DNA of 64,000 bases. Origin: Ciborinia camelliae. Its lineage: Eukaryota > Ascomycota > Leotiomycetes > Helotiales > Sclerotiniaceae. Position 1 is the stretch's first letter; every line of letters starts with the position of its first letter. The translations under genes and the position numbers were made by a program. Below are positions 11,055 through 23,308 of the stretch, in pieces. The notes beneath the pieces were generated by a model. That model searched no databases. It saw only the letters and a list, made by a program, of their open reading frames with translations, and was not told the DNA's origin. Where the stretch lies: NCBI GenBank assembly GCA_025890175.1, contig JANPYM010000018.1, positions 446,071 through 510,070 on the forward strand, read 5' to 3'.

Positions 11055-14000
11055 ATGGATGGATGGGCTTACGTGGTAGAGGTGGTTGGCTATACATTGG
11101 GGATGGGGAATTGGGAATGGGGAATGGGGAAAGCGGGGTTGCATATCGGTACCTTGACATTGCCCGTGTAGTGCTGTATTCTTGAGGGTAGAGGGTAGAT
11201 GGTAGATGGTAGATGGTAGATGGTAGATGGATGAAGGACCGGGGGGGGGTTGGGGTTGAAATATAAAGTATAAAGGGGATGAGTGGAGTTTGATTACTTT
11301 CTTGCCTCTGCTGCTGGTTGGTCATTTAGGAGATGAGGTCGGTCTTGTCTTGTATGACATGGCATTTTTGGGCGTTGTTATCTTTTTTTGCGTTGGGATG
11401 GTATGGTGCATATAAAGCGTTCTTGATATTTGATGCACTTGAATGGGATTTTTTTTTTTTGGTTACTACCTAGAATGAATAGGAATAGGTATCAATAGGT
11501 ATAAATAGGAATAGGAATGGAAATGGGATATGTGAATGGAAATGGGATATGTGAATGGAAATGGGAATGGGATATGTGAATTGAATATGTGAATAGGAAT
11601 ATATATAACTGGCTGGCTAGTGCGCTTTTGAAGGAGTTTCATTCATTCATTCATTCTTCGGGATGGGATATGGGATGTATATCTGTCTGTATGTGTGTGT
11701 GTATATGTATATGTGTGTGTGTATATGTATCTGGGTATATCTGAATATATGCTTAAAATTGAAATTGAAATTGAAATAAAGGGGGAGGGAGTAGGTAAGG
11801 TGGAAAGCGAATTAGGGGAGAAAACGGAGGGGAGCAAGGGGGGGTTAGGGAGGGGGAGTAGTGGGTAGGAGGTAGGAGATTGAAACTTTTGATGGATGAG
11901 ATTGGGATTTTGATGTTAGTTTTGGAATTTGAGGATTTGAGGATTGAGGGAGGGATTGAGGGAGGGATTGAGGGGGGAGTTGGGGGAGGGATTGAGGGAG
12001 GAGTTGAGGGGGGGAGTTGGGGGAGGGATTGAGGGAGGGATTGGGTGGATGGGTGGATAGATCGGTAAGTATTTTTTGGGGGGAGAAAAAAGAAGGGAGA
12101 AGCAAGAAGAGGTTGATGTTTTGAATTTGAAATCAGAAATTGGAAATAGATGAATGAATAGATATGATATAAAAGATCGAAAAAGCAATGATGGGAATTA
12201 AATATGGAGTAGAGAATTCAGGTAGGTATATATGTATTCCTTTGAAAATTAAGATGGGAAATGGGAAATCGGTATTCTATTTATATTTATTTATTAGTGG
12301 ATTAATAGGGATGAGGGATGAGTGATGAATATAGCTAGAGAGTGGAGAGTGGAGAGTGGAGAGTAAAGTTCTCAAGTTCTTCATATCGGTAATTAGACTC
12401 TAGTAGGTTATTAATTAAATAAAGAAATATTATTTATTGGGGATTATACGGGGGGGGTTGTGGATATAGAGGGGGGGTTGTTGGGTTGGGTTGTATTGGA
12501 TTGATTTGATTTGATTTAATCTGATCTGATCTATAGAGGAACAATATAATACAATATAATTGGACCTTGGAATATATAGATGGAGATGATAGATGTGATA
12601 TTCTTGTTATTGCTGTTGGTTTGGATTTGCGGGGTATGCGGAAGGGATGGATTTGGATTTGGATTTGGATTTGCGGGGTAAGGAAGAGATGGATGGATGG
12701 GATAAATGTGAGTTGTTTGGGTTTTGCGGGGTAAGTGTGTGCATAATTCTAGGTGGGTAGGTGGGTAGGTAGGTAGGTAGGTAGGTAGGTAATATTGAGA
12801 TCATGATTATCAGATGGAGGTGGAGGTGGAGATGGGGATTGGATGGGGATGGAGATGAGGGTTGGAACGAAGGTTGGATGGAATGAATCTCAGATGTGCT
12901 GGTACGTAGGTATGTAGGTACTATGATGATAGCAATAGCGATGGCGATAATGATACTGATAGTAAACATAGCGTTGTTATAAACGATTCTATATACACGA
13001 ACTAGCTTAGTACTGATTAGTCATCGATCCTTATATAGAATCTCCCGATTCTATAGAACTTATAATTAAGCTTAGTAGTCAGAATAATACAACGATATAT
13101 ACCTAGGTATATACACGTTTAATAGATAGATATATATAAAAGAGGTACCGAGGTCAGATGGATGGGAATGGAGATGGGAATGGGGATGGGAATGTAGATG
13201 CAGATGCAGATGTAGATGGGAAGGTATATATCTACATATCTACATATCCACATGGATATCTAGGTACCTACTATTCGGGAGTATTTCTTTTGCGGATGGG
13301 GATTCACGGATGATATTTGGGGTTGCATATATTATATGCATATGCATGTGTACGTGAGAGTGAGAAGTAGGAGGTAGGAGGTATCGGTAGGTAGGAAAAG
13401 GGACGAGTCACGGAAGATAGGTAAGGTAGGTAAGACGGAAATGGAGATGGAGATGGTTGATGCGGTGTGTAATCAGATTGGATGGAATGGGATGGGATGG
13501 AAACGGGGAATTGTGCAGTTTGGACGAAAGTACAAGATGTAGGAAGGGGCTGAAGATTCTATTCCCGAAGTAAATAACCGATAGTAAATAACCGATTTAT
13601 CTCTCCAGCTTCACTTTTTTCGATTTTCATCCACGCTTCGAGCTATTATATACATTTACGCACACCTTCCGATTCGTACAGCTCTGTCATTCATATTTAT
13701 ATTAAACCATTTATTTGTTCATCCAATTAAAATATCTTACCTAGGTAGGTGCTAAATTATTCGCTTATCAAACTTAATTACGTTAGCTACATCACTCGTA
13801 AGCTGAATTTATACAAGCGCTGCGATATAATACAATAGAATGGAACATTACGATTTAGGAACAACATAATACTCTCTCTATACCCCATCATATTGCATGA
13901 TGTTGTATTTCCCCATCTTATTATCCCATGGAAAATCTTTAATAACCGATGAGTATAGGCTATAAGTATTAAATTAGTCAACAAGTATTTACCCAAGTTA

Positions 14001-16502
14001 AACGCATGCTTACTACCTACCTACCTAGGTAGCGTTGCATACATACATTCGTGTATGTATGTATTATGTATGTATTTAATCTAACCTACCTTCGAAAGGT
14101 AGTATTTCCATCCCAATTATCAGGTCAGGGAATCATATCTACCTACCATTGCATAGGTAGGTAGGTTGCTTACGCAAATTTTTCGACCGATATTACTAGG
14201 GAAATACGAAAACAATATCATACCTTGGTATGGTAGAGTAGGGTAGTATGGTAGTAGGGTAGTAGGGTAGGAGAGTAGTAAAAGAAAGATTTTCCTTTCG
14301 GTAAATATCACTCTCAATCTCATGATTTCGTTGGTTTGGGAGATTGAGTTACGTAGTAGTTACAGTAAAGTAGGTAGGGACCTAGGTATAGATAGATTCA
14401 AAATATTATGAAATGCGATGCGTGACGTGAGATGAAGAGAATGATTTATGATTTAATATTTGTCCCTGATCCAATGAAAAGAAAGACAAGGGTATAAACG
14501 ATTTTTCTTTTCGAGTACGTACCTAGATACCTAATTAATTACCAAATAGATATCAAATAATCAAATAATCAAATAAAAAATACAGTACTATCTATCGGAA
14601 GTAAGAGTAAATTCTTCCCCGCATTAAGACTCGCTTCGAAGAAGCTTTCCCTGCTATAATATAGGTGGAGACGGCTCGGTATACTACCTACCTACCTACT
14701 CTTCAAACCCTAAAGTAAGGTAAGGTAAGCTGCGGTTCGGGCCTTGTGGTAGATGATAGTAACCAATTAAGGTTGAGATAAATAAAGGGGCCTTGATGGG
14801 GAATTAGTTGGGTAATTTATTTCATCACCCAAGTTTAGTTTGCACTATCCTCAAAACTAGACGTCGGTCGATACTAGAATAAACCTCAATAACCCTAGTA
14901 CGTATGCATCAAGCTGAATATAGATAGATAGGCAGACAGATAAAATTACCTCGTCTACCTTACCTTACCTTAGGTAGATAGATAGATAGGTAGATAGGTA
15001 TTCTTCCAAGTTCCATCTGATGAATCGAGATTGATATCACATCTTCCATCTTAATAAATCTTACATCTTCCATCTTAATAAATCTTCCATCTTCCATCTA
15101 ACAAAGCGAATACAATAACGGCCATATCATATCATATCATATTATACTATACCCATTAATACCATTTATTTTCACTAAATAACCATCCAGCCTCACGATT
15201 ACCAACTTTCCTCATACCCCATACCCCAACCAACCAACTAACCAACTAACAAACAAACAAACAAACAAACAAGTATATATATATAAACCCTTTACGAATC
15301 TCATCAACTGCCCCCGCCTTTCATCCTTTCATATAGAGGCTAATAATAACTCGCAAGATAGATATCTAAAAATATCTATCTATCAACCTATACTAACCTT
15401 GAAGAAACAAATAAAGCAATAAATATTTATAAAAATAAAAATTCGAATTCTAAACTCCACTTATTTATAAGAGAGAGGGGGGCGTAAGCGAGGAGTATAG
15501 GATTTGAGATTATTTGCGATTTGAGATCTGAAGTCTTAGAGTTTGGAGTCTTAGATAGTTTAGTTTAGTTTAGTTTATATTGTGGTATATTGTAGCTGGC
15601 TGGAGGTTACCTAAACAGATATTTATTATTACTACTGTGATGTGATGTGATAAATAGGTGATAGGTGATATCTATCCTTACCCTCCCCCCTTTCTCTCCT
15701 CCCTATCGTCAATCACCAAAAAGTGTGGAAGTGGCACATTGCGGCACTGCATCACATCCTTATCCAAATCCAAATCCAAATCCAGATCCAGATAGATTTT
15801 TAATTCCCATACATGCGCTTTGTGCGTCTTATGCCTTGTTCAATAAATGAATAGATGGATGAATGGATGAATGGATAGATATCTTACTTTTCATTTTTCC
15901 ATCTATTTCTATTTTATAAAAATAGATATATAAATGAATGAACGAATGAACGAATGAACGAATGAAAACAAATAAAAAAACCGTTGGTTGGGTTGGGCTA
16001 TATTGTGTTATGTGATGCTATATGGTAACTTACGGTTTAAGACAAATACCTGAGATAGATAGATATATTTCCTTCTATACCTTAAATCTAGATTTATCTC
16101 TTCATTTATCTCTTCATTTATCTTTTTATTTACTGTTTTATTTACCATATACTTGTATACTTGCTTGTACACTATACTATATCATCTCATCCCATCATCA
16201 TCTGATTCCTATTCCCCCAGCCTTTCCCAATCCAATCCATTCCAATCCAACTCCCCCAAAATCAAAATGCCCTCGTTATTTATTTCCATCCCCCCTTTCC
16301 CCCCTAATGCATACATACATCCATACATACATTTATACAAACCCAATCCAATGAATCCAATCCAACCCAGCCCAATGCAACATCAACTAGATAGGGAGGT
16401 ACCTAGACACCTATTTACTATACACATAAATATACAAATCCAAATCCAAATCCAAATCCCAATCCAAATCCAGTAACAGTACCAGTAACATCGCTCTAAT
16501 AA
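11055..16502. other. 5.4-kb gene-free, repeat-dense region
   Basis: No convincing gene. The stretch is a succession of simple repeats: TAGATGG heptamers (11195-11230), a 20-bp AATGG/GATATGTG unit (about 11514-11582), G-rich GAGGGAGGGATT arrays (11935-12050), GGTA tetramers (12752-12790), GGGAATGGGGATG (13160-13195), and AACA/AACT tracts (15228-15274). TAGGTAGG/CCTACCTA tracts with CCTAGG palindromes are scattered throughout. Several short open frames here are translations of these repeats. Confidence 0.75.
11935..12050 (+). repeat. G-run array, G-quadruplex-prone
   Basis: The plus strand has many runs of 3-7 G separated by short A/T spacers (GAGGGAGGGATT and GGGGGGAGTTGGGGG types), repeated for over 100 bp. 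This satisfies the simple four-G-run rule many times over. No coding sense is seen. Confidence 0.75.
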
Positions 16503-16512
16503 NNNNNNNNNN
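16503..16512. other. Assembly gap (10 N)
   Basis: Ten Ns that interrupt the last exon of the minus-strand receptor gene. The true gap length is unknown. Confidence 0.99.
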
Positions 16513-18122
16513 CCTTCCACATCCCCCTCCCCCCGTCATCGTCCCCGGCCGATCCATCATACGAAAGCCCTCACTCTTCTTATGTAAATGTAAATGTGCG
16601 GGGCCGCGGAAATCGGTCCAGACGCTGCGGCAGATACTCAGGGACGTGGTGAAGTAGATGATGGTATTCCACTATGTATTCATTGAATGATGGGTTTGGG
16701 TTAGTGAAGGTAGGGAGGGAGGTAGGGAGGGGGGTGGTTTGCCAAATACACCAACCATGAATGAATAAATGAATGAATGGATGAACTATCAAACGAGGAA
16801 TGGGATAGGAATGGGGATGGGAATGGGAATGGGATGGGAAGAGGAGTGGAAAAGATATCAAAAGGAAAAAGAAGGAATCTTACAAATCCTTGCAGGGGAA
16901 GAACGATAGCCGACAAAATATTCAAGATAAACGAAGGTTGATCCGGGAATCGCAAGCCATAGACGCGATTCACGGAAGCCGGGACCCAGGTCACCAAGAT
17001 GGAGATGCAGAAGAGCATGGCGACTTTCGTGTAGGCCCATTTGATCTTATCCAAGCTAGACGCGGGAGCCTTTCTCGCGCCTCGACCACTCGAGGTCGTA
17101 GCTGTGTGCGGTAGGGCGGAGATGGTGACGCGGTAATGGCTCACGGGATCTTTGGCGGGGGTTTTGATATGATTGGCGTCCGAGGCGCGGGGATAGAGAG
17201 GCGTGGGATGGATGTTGAGGGCGGTTGCGTGATCCCATGATCCGTGCGTCACTTCGATTTCCGTGGTGCGCGTACCGGTGAAGATGGGTTGCTCATGTTC
17301 GCTTTCGTATTCCTTGTTGGTGGCTTCGGATGTATTGGTGGTGGTGCCTTGGAGGGGAAGGGGGGATTTTCTTCCTGCGTCGGTGTTCAGAGTTGGGTCG
17401 GTTCGGTGAGAGATCCCATTGAGTTGATTGCGTGCGCGGAAGATCTCAATTCCAACGCGGACGTAGATGCATAGGGCTGCGAGGATGGTAAACCAAATAG
17501 GGGCATAGTAGCTATAGATACGGAGAGGTGCCCATGGACCGTCAATCCAACACCAAAGCTAGATATAGCTATGAGTCTGTTGAAGTTTAGAATGACTGGT
17601 TACTACGTACCGTTGCGTTTCCGTAGATTCTCCCTTTCTTTTTTGTTTTGACGAAGAGACAGACCATGGCGGGGATAAAAGGAAGACCATAGCATATCAA
17701 TGCATAATAAGGATAAAGTTTCTTCAGTTGAGCGGCGTCAAATCGGTAGAAGAAGACGAGGTAGACATTCGTCGCCATAGCCAAACTCCACCATGGATCG
17801 CTCTGCATGAACCTTTTGTTTCGTCAGTGGCGGTAGAACCAAAAGAACATAAATGAAAATCATACATCTCCAACAAGAAACCTTGAAATTGACATAGTGG
17901 CGAGTTAACTTTCGATAATGCAGAACCTCCAATAAGTGCCGCAACATTTGCAAAAAGATTTGCAAAAGATGCGTAAAAGATGATTGTATTTGACAATGTT
18001 CTGAAGGATTTAAGAAAGATAAATGTAGCAAACAAAGCAAGTGTTCCCAAGACCGAGATCGACGCCGTGATACGTTCAATGATGATGAGGATATCAATTT
18101 CCCTAGCGGAAAGTTGGCCCAT
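16513..18122 (-). CDS. Git3/cAMP-receptor-like GPCR, 3' end lost in gap
   Basis: Four exons on minus, 18122-17866, 17812-17611, 17558-16884 and 16671 to the gap, give at least 431 residues. Introns are 53, 52 and 212 nt with GTATG, GTACGT and GTAAGA donors. Junctions read LLEMFMQSDPWWSLAM, GNATLWCWIDGPW and LPLQGFWNTIIYFTTS, all typical of class V (cAMP receptor-like) fungal receptors. Seven membrane spans are distributed as TM1-2 in exon 1, TM3 at its end, TM4 in exon 2, TM5 at the start of exon 3, TM6 late in exon 3 and TM7 across exons 3/4. The third cytoplasmic loop is long (about 130 aa), rich in Ser/Thr and basic residues, and probably G-protein- and kinase-facing. Such receptors are linked to nutrient or plant-signal sensing via Galpha-cAMP; the ligand is unknown. 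The C-terminal tail runs glycine-rich into the Ns, with no stop before the gap. Confidence 0.9.
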
Positions 18123-19608
18123 GATGGAAAACCAGCTAGTGGGTGTGGGGAAACTGGAAATCTTGTGGACGGGAAGGAAATAAGAAATGCTTGGGGAATA
18201 AAAATATGGATCTCCTCATCTATCTATGTAATCAGCAAGGGAATCATAAGTAGAATATAAAATGACAAGATCGCGTCACGTAAATGGGTGTGAGCGGACG
18301 AAAGAGGAAGGAAACTTGGTGGAAGCAGGTCCAAACGGTATCTAGAGGATTGGAATACATACCGAAAACAAAACCAGGCGAGGATATCCTTCATGGTGTC
18401 TGGGAGTACATGGTTATTGCAGCGGAGTTTCTGACCTATTAAAAGAAAATATCGAGAAAAAGATGAAAATGATAGATGAACAATCTAATCAGTAACGCGA
18501 CGAATATAATTATATACATCTGTACTCTTACCTGCTTTTCTTTCCTTCCACCATCCCGTGTTCAATTCTAACAGCACGCCACGAAAATGCTTCCGAACAA
18601 ATGCTGAAGCCTGAATTGAATGTACACTACTTGCAACGTATGTGGTGGTAAGAGGAAGTAGTAAATGATCCTACATGATCAACGAATGAGGCTGGAGCAA
18701 GGTTACTTCAACCATGTACTATGGCTCATGGGGCGACACAATCCCCTACCCCTCTTCCGATATCAATCTAATCTCACAAATTTTGGATGAATCGGTCGTC
18801 CATTGCGGAGGTATTAAGCCATTCATGTGAAAAAACCACGGAGGTAGAAAACATGCATCGGTATAGAGCCGCCGCCCCTATGATATGTTGGAGAATAAAT
18901 TAAGGTCCCCGGAACATCCCCAGTCCGACTTGTACGACCAATATAAAATGTTGCTCCATGCTCAAAATACATTCCCAGGGTGGAACATAATACCGAGATG
19001 AATCCTTTGCGGGGATGAGAAACATCTGGGGTAACACGACAAGGAATGACGCCACGAACTTCGGTGGTGTTGCTGCCTCTTGTGGGAAGTGCTAGGTGAA
19101 GGTTACTAGCGCCAGTTGTATACCTGACAAGTAGAAATCAAGCTAATGCAGCTAACATGAGTATTGTGCTACAGGTCAGATACGGTGAGATGGTGACACA
19201 AACTACTCGGCTGGATAAAGCTTCCTTACATGTTGCTGTCCTTGATTGTACGTTATTAGGCTAATTAGGATGTTCCTTAATGTCGCCTGTGGTTTGACGG
19301 CTGAATTAACAATAGAAATAGTGATACGTTTAAGGCTTGTTGGATTTGTTTGATGGTGTCGAGATCAACAGATTGATTACTCCTGCAAAAAAAAGGGGGA
19401 TGTTTAACTCCTGAATAGCAAATTATCTTTCCATTTACAACCTAATGATGATTTCCATAACCGTGTGTTGTATTAACGGTGCATAATCGAGTAAATCTAA
19501 GGGCGGTGCTCTCATGGCAAAGAAAGTAGTAAGCAAGTACACGGAAACTAACAAGAAAATAGACCCTTTAATATCTTCTCCTCGGTATTTGTATCCAGGT
19601 TTGAATTT
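18123..19608. other. Intergenic, no gene seen
   Basis: About 1.5 kb between the receptor's 5' end and the 3' end of the MFS gene. There is no open frame of useful length, no repeat array and no RNA gene that I could recognise. It presumably holds the receptor promoter. Confidence 0.6.
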
Positions 19609-21277
19609 TTAAATGGTGTACAAGAAGTCAGGACGCTTGTCACCCAATTTCTCGGCTTCTTTCTCCGACATTCCCGCAACCAAGTGATCTCTCTTGCCGG
19701 CCAATCTAGCTGCATTCTCTCGACGTAACAACAAGTGCATTGCAACACTCCCACCAAATAGACAGACAATCATATATGCCATGACAGACGCATGGCCGAC
19801 AGTGAATTTTGGTGACTTGAAGTAGATGTTGCTGCTGACAATACCATTGAGATTGCCCCATCCAATGACGAATCCAAGAACAATACCACGCTTATAGACA
19901 CCCTCGGCATTGTTGCTAACCCATGAAATAGTATTGGCGATACATGGGTAGATACCAAGAGCACCCAAAAATGTACCTGCGTACTTGACGTGGGGCTTTT
20001 GCGATCCAAGTAGCATTGCAAATCCAATAACACCTAGGAGTGAAGTACAGATATTATAGATTCCACGGCGCTTGGTACGATCGGCAGCAAGACCAATGAC
20101 AATTGTGAGAACTGCTGCGCATGCGTAAGGAGGAACAGAGAGTAATTGTGCGCGAGTCGTCTTGTAACCCATCTCCGCGACGATAGTTGGTAAAAAGAGC
20201 GAGAACGCATATAAAGGCATATCAGCGCCCATATAGATAAACATGCCCAACCACATCTTATAATCCTTGACGGCAGCCCAGAAGTATTCTATTTTGAATT
20301 CCTCATGTTCGGCACTGGATTGCTTGTCCGACTTAAGTCTGCGAATAACTCTAGCACGATCTTGCTCCGAGAGGAATGTCGCAGTGTCGGGAAAGTCTTG
20401 AACAAAGATGAATGATAGAAGACCAAATCCAACTGTAATGATGCCCTCGATGATAAAGATCCATGCCCAGCCCGGTCGTCCTCCCAGACCATCCAAGTTG
20501 GCAATTGCAGCAGCAAGAAGACCCCCAAAGGAGCCTGAAAAGGCGGCAGCAGAGAAGAAGATAGCCTGAAGGGTTAGCATGGAAAAAGTAATGATGAAAA
20601 GTAGATTGACTTACTGCACGAACACCAAATTCATCACGCTTGTACCAGCATGAGAGAAAGTAGTTTACACCAGGGTATAGACCAGCTTCAGCCATACCCA
20701 AAAACCAACGAGCAGTCATCAAGCCAGACCAGTTTGTGACATAACCCATTGATAACATGGCGACACCCCAGATAGTCCTGAATTATATTAGAGGCCGAAA
20801 TATGCCAAGATATGCCAAGAGACGAAGATTGACGTACATGATGATTGGAATGAAAATAGATGGTTTGAGGCGTTTCAAGAGAACGTTGGTTAATGGTTCG
20901 AAAATCGAGTAAGAAATGAAGAACATGGAGAGAGCAGCGTTATATCGTCCCGTCGACATCTTGTGCAAATCCTTCTGCAAGCCATCGATCTTCGCATTCC
21001 CAATGTTTGTTCTGTCCAAGAAGGCAAGGAGGTAAAGGATACATAGCTATTTCAGAATCAGTACTGGAATTGAGAAGAGATACTAATATTCTCAACATAC
21101 CCAGGGAATCAGATACAAGTCCAGCTTCCAGACAAGTCTTCGATCGATAGCCTTGCGCTCTGCATCCGAGAGGTGGGCATCGGGGTCCTCAGGAAGGTTA
21201 GGGTTGATTGCCGCAGAAGCAATAACCTTTTCTTCATCACTGGTGCTGCCAGTTCTGGCGTGTCTATCGGACTGCAT
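19609..21277 (-). CDS. MFS transporter, Dal5/Tna1-like (ACS family)
   Basis: Four exons on minus, 21277-21101, 21046-20838, 20777-20615 and 20565-19609, give 501 aa, the normal size for the anion:cation symporter family. Start ATG 21277 was chosen because the open frame upstream has only non-ATG codons. Junctions read LIPWLCILYLLAFLDRTN, PIIMTIWGVAML and GVRAAIFFSAAAFSG. The family signature LDRTNIGNAKIDGL follows TM1. The TM4-5 region reads ARWFLGMAEAGLYPGVNYF with the conserved cytosolic CWYKRDE, and twelve helices can be placed. Family members import allantoate, nicotinate, pantothenate, biotin precursors or similar small organic anions at the plasma membrane. The closest resemblance by eye is to nicotinate transporter Tna1, but the substrate is not decided by sequence. 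Confidence 0.92.
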
Positions 21278-23308
21278 GATGCTCAACACTAAAAAGTATT
21301 ATGTATCTTGGGAAAAACGAAAAAGAGGAGGGGAAAGAAGGGTTTCAAAAAAAAAACTTTGTAAGAACAAAAGTGATGGGAGAAATAAGCCCTACCTATA
21401 TTTAAACTCGAACTTCGAGGGCAGTGTGCAGTATAGACAGGCTGTGGCCTAACATACGATGCGAATGGCTGCGGCGAACAAATGAATGAATATCAATTGA
21501 ACAGATGGGAGTCACACTAGAATTATGCAGTTGAATTTCAAAATCCCTTCTTTGTGTTATGTTACTTTGCGCCGATGCAAGTATCAAGGGTATTTCTTTT
21601 TGAAATGAACCATGGGTAAGGAATGGAAGGAAGTGCATGTGGTGACTGGTGACTGGCGAGGAAACCGGTAAGTAAAGTGGGAAGGAAGGAAGGAAGTTTC
21701 AAAATCCGGGAAGGAGCCGTGTGTGATTTTGGTGAAGGCTGTGAAAGGCTTGGTAAAGGCTGTTGGAGGCGGTTGAATTGGAGTCATATTGGTCCAAGAC
21801 TCAAGAGACCCCTCATCTCACCCAGATTTGTGAATCCAATCATTTTCAATGACATCCTCGAGGGAAGGCTGTCCAGTCCAGTCCCATCACTTTATTTTTA
21901 TTTTTCTTCTTCCCGGGAAAAAGAGTCTGATTCATTATTAATAAGTGTGTTGGCGCCACCAACGGTGTTGAATCGAGATGGAAATCCTGAAATCCATCAT
22001 CCATTCATTACCAGGTATCATATAAAAATATAAATAAATCTACTGGTTCATGATTATTTATAAAGTCTGGACTCTGAACCCCAAGGACCGTACCGACATG
22101 GTGGGAACCACTCGGTCTTGGATGTGTGCACTGTGTGTTGGAATTGGGTTGATATAAAAAATGAAAAGCAGAGAAAGGTAAGGGATGATAAATCAGTGAC
22201 AGTGAGTGGTGTTCATAATTTGAGACTGACTGTAGGAAACTATAACCAAAAGCCTGATTTTCACTCGGGTCCATCAATCCAGGTATGAATCTCAATCAAT
22301 GTTCATCTACCTTACCTTCCACCCTCCCTTATCTGTGTTTTGGTGTGGTTGTACAAGAACGTTTTATGGTTGCGTTGATGAAGGAGGACGGGAAAGACGG
22401 GATGAAAAGGTTGAAGATTCCATACAACAGATCTGATATCTATCCACGGTAGGTTAAAGGTTAAAGACTCCGGAGTCAGGAGTCACATAGATATGTATTT
22501 TGGCTGAAGTCGGATTAGAAACGAACTTTGGAAGAAAAGGGAAAAGAGAGGAGAGAACAGAATCCTTAATACCTGAACCTTACATTAAACTAACTCGAGC
22601 TACCTAGTCATTAAGGGCGTCAGAATATCCGAATGCTAACCCCGGAAAAATGAAACCCAGAACCCGGGGTAATCTATGGCGGAGGTGTGAATAGTAAATA
22701 TCATCACGTGTTATATTTTCATATCTATGAAGAACACCTTCCGGACATGGGCATTGAAAGATACCTCCAGCTATTTGCTCCACATGCATTTCATTTCATT
22801 GCAACATAACTTTTTTAATACCTTCCCCATCTGTATCCTATCTACGATATGTGTCGCAAAACTTTCCTAAGAGACTTTAGATAGATAGTTGAAGCACACG
22901 CGGACTTTCCTCCTGCAGCAGAATCCATATATTCTCCACCATCTGCTGTAGATTGTAGAATCTTCAATCGAGTATACCTTCGATCCACACTAATATATAT
23001 AAATCTCCTAGTGGTTGGTCATGGTGGCTCCGGTTATAATCGCCCCGGTTGAGAAAAGACTTCCTCCCTGTTCAATATGCGCCCCAAACCTCAAGCATTT
23101 GTCATGAGTCGATCAATCTACGCATTTTCAAAGTTGTCAAAGTTAGCTAGACTAATGTCATCTTCTAAGTGGCAATTCTTCACAATTTGGGGAATTTTTA
23201 CGCATCGGTTATAAATGTCTATTGCGCATGAATGCACATCAACACTGATCAAATAAAAGTTGCTCCGTTCCGTATGAGTAATCACAATCATGTGTCTATA
23301 TGACACTA
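21278..23308. other. Intergenic, no gene seen
   Basis: About 2 kb between the MFS start and the GH31 3' end. It holds the MFS promoter and low-complexity A- and GA-rich tracts. Short open frames here show no codon-like composition or family motif. Confidence 0.6.

Noticed and set aside
16022..16476. Overlapping 107-110-codon frames near the second gap
   Set aside because: Low-complexity Ser/Ile/Pro/Gln strings from simple repeats; no promoter, splice or family support.
17813..17865. Receptor intron ending at the later CAG (17805-17803)
   Set aside because: It shifts the frame. Using the earlier AAAAG restores EMFMQSDPWWSLAM, the conserved TM3-TM4 region.
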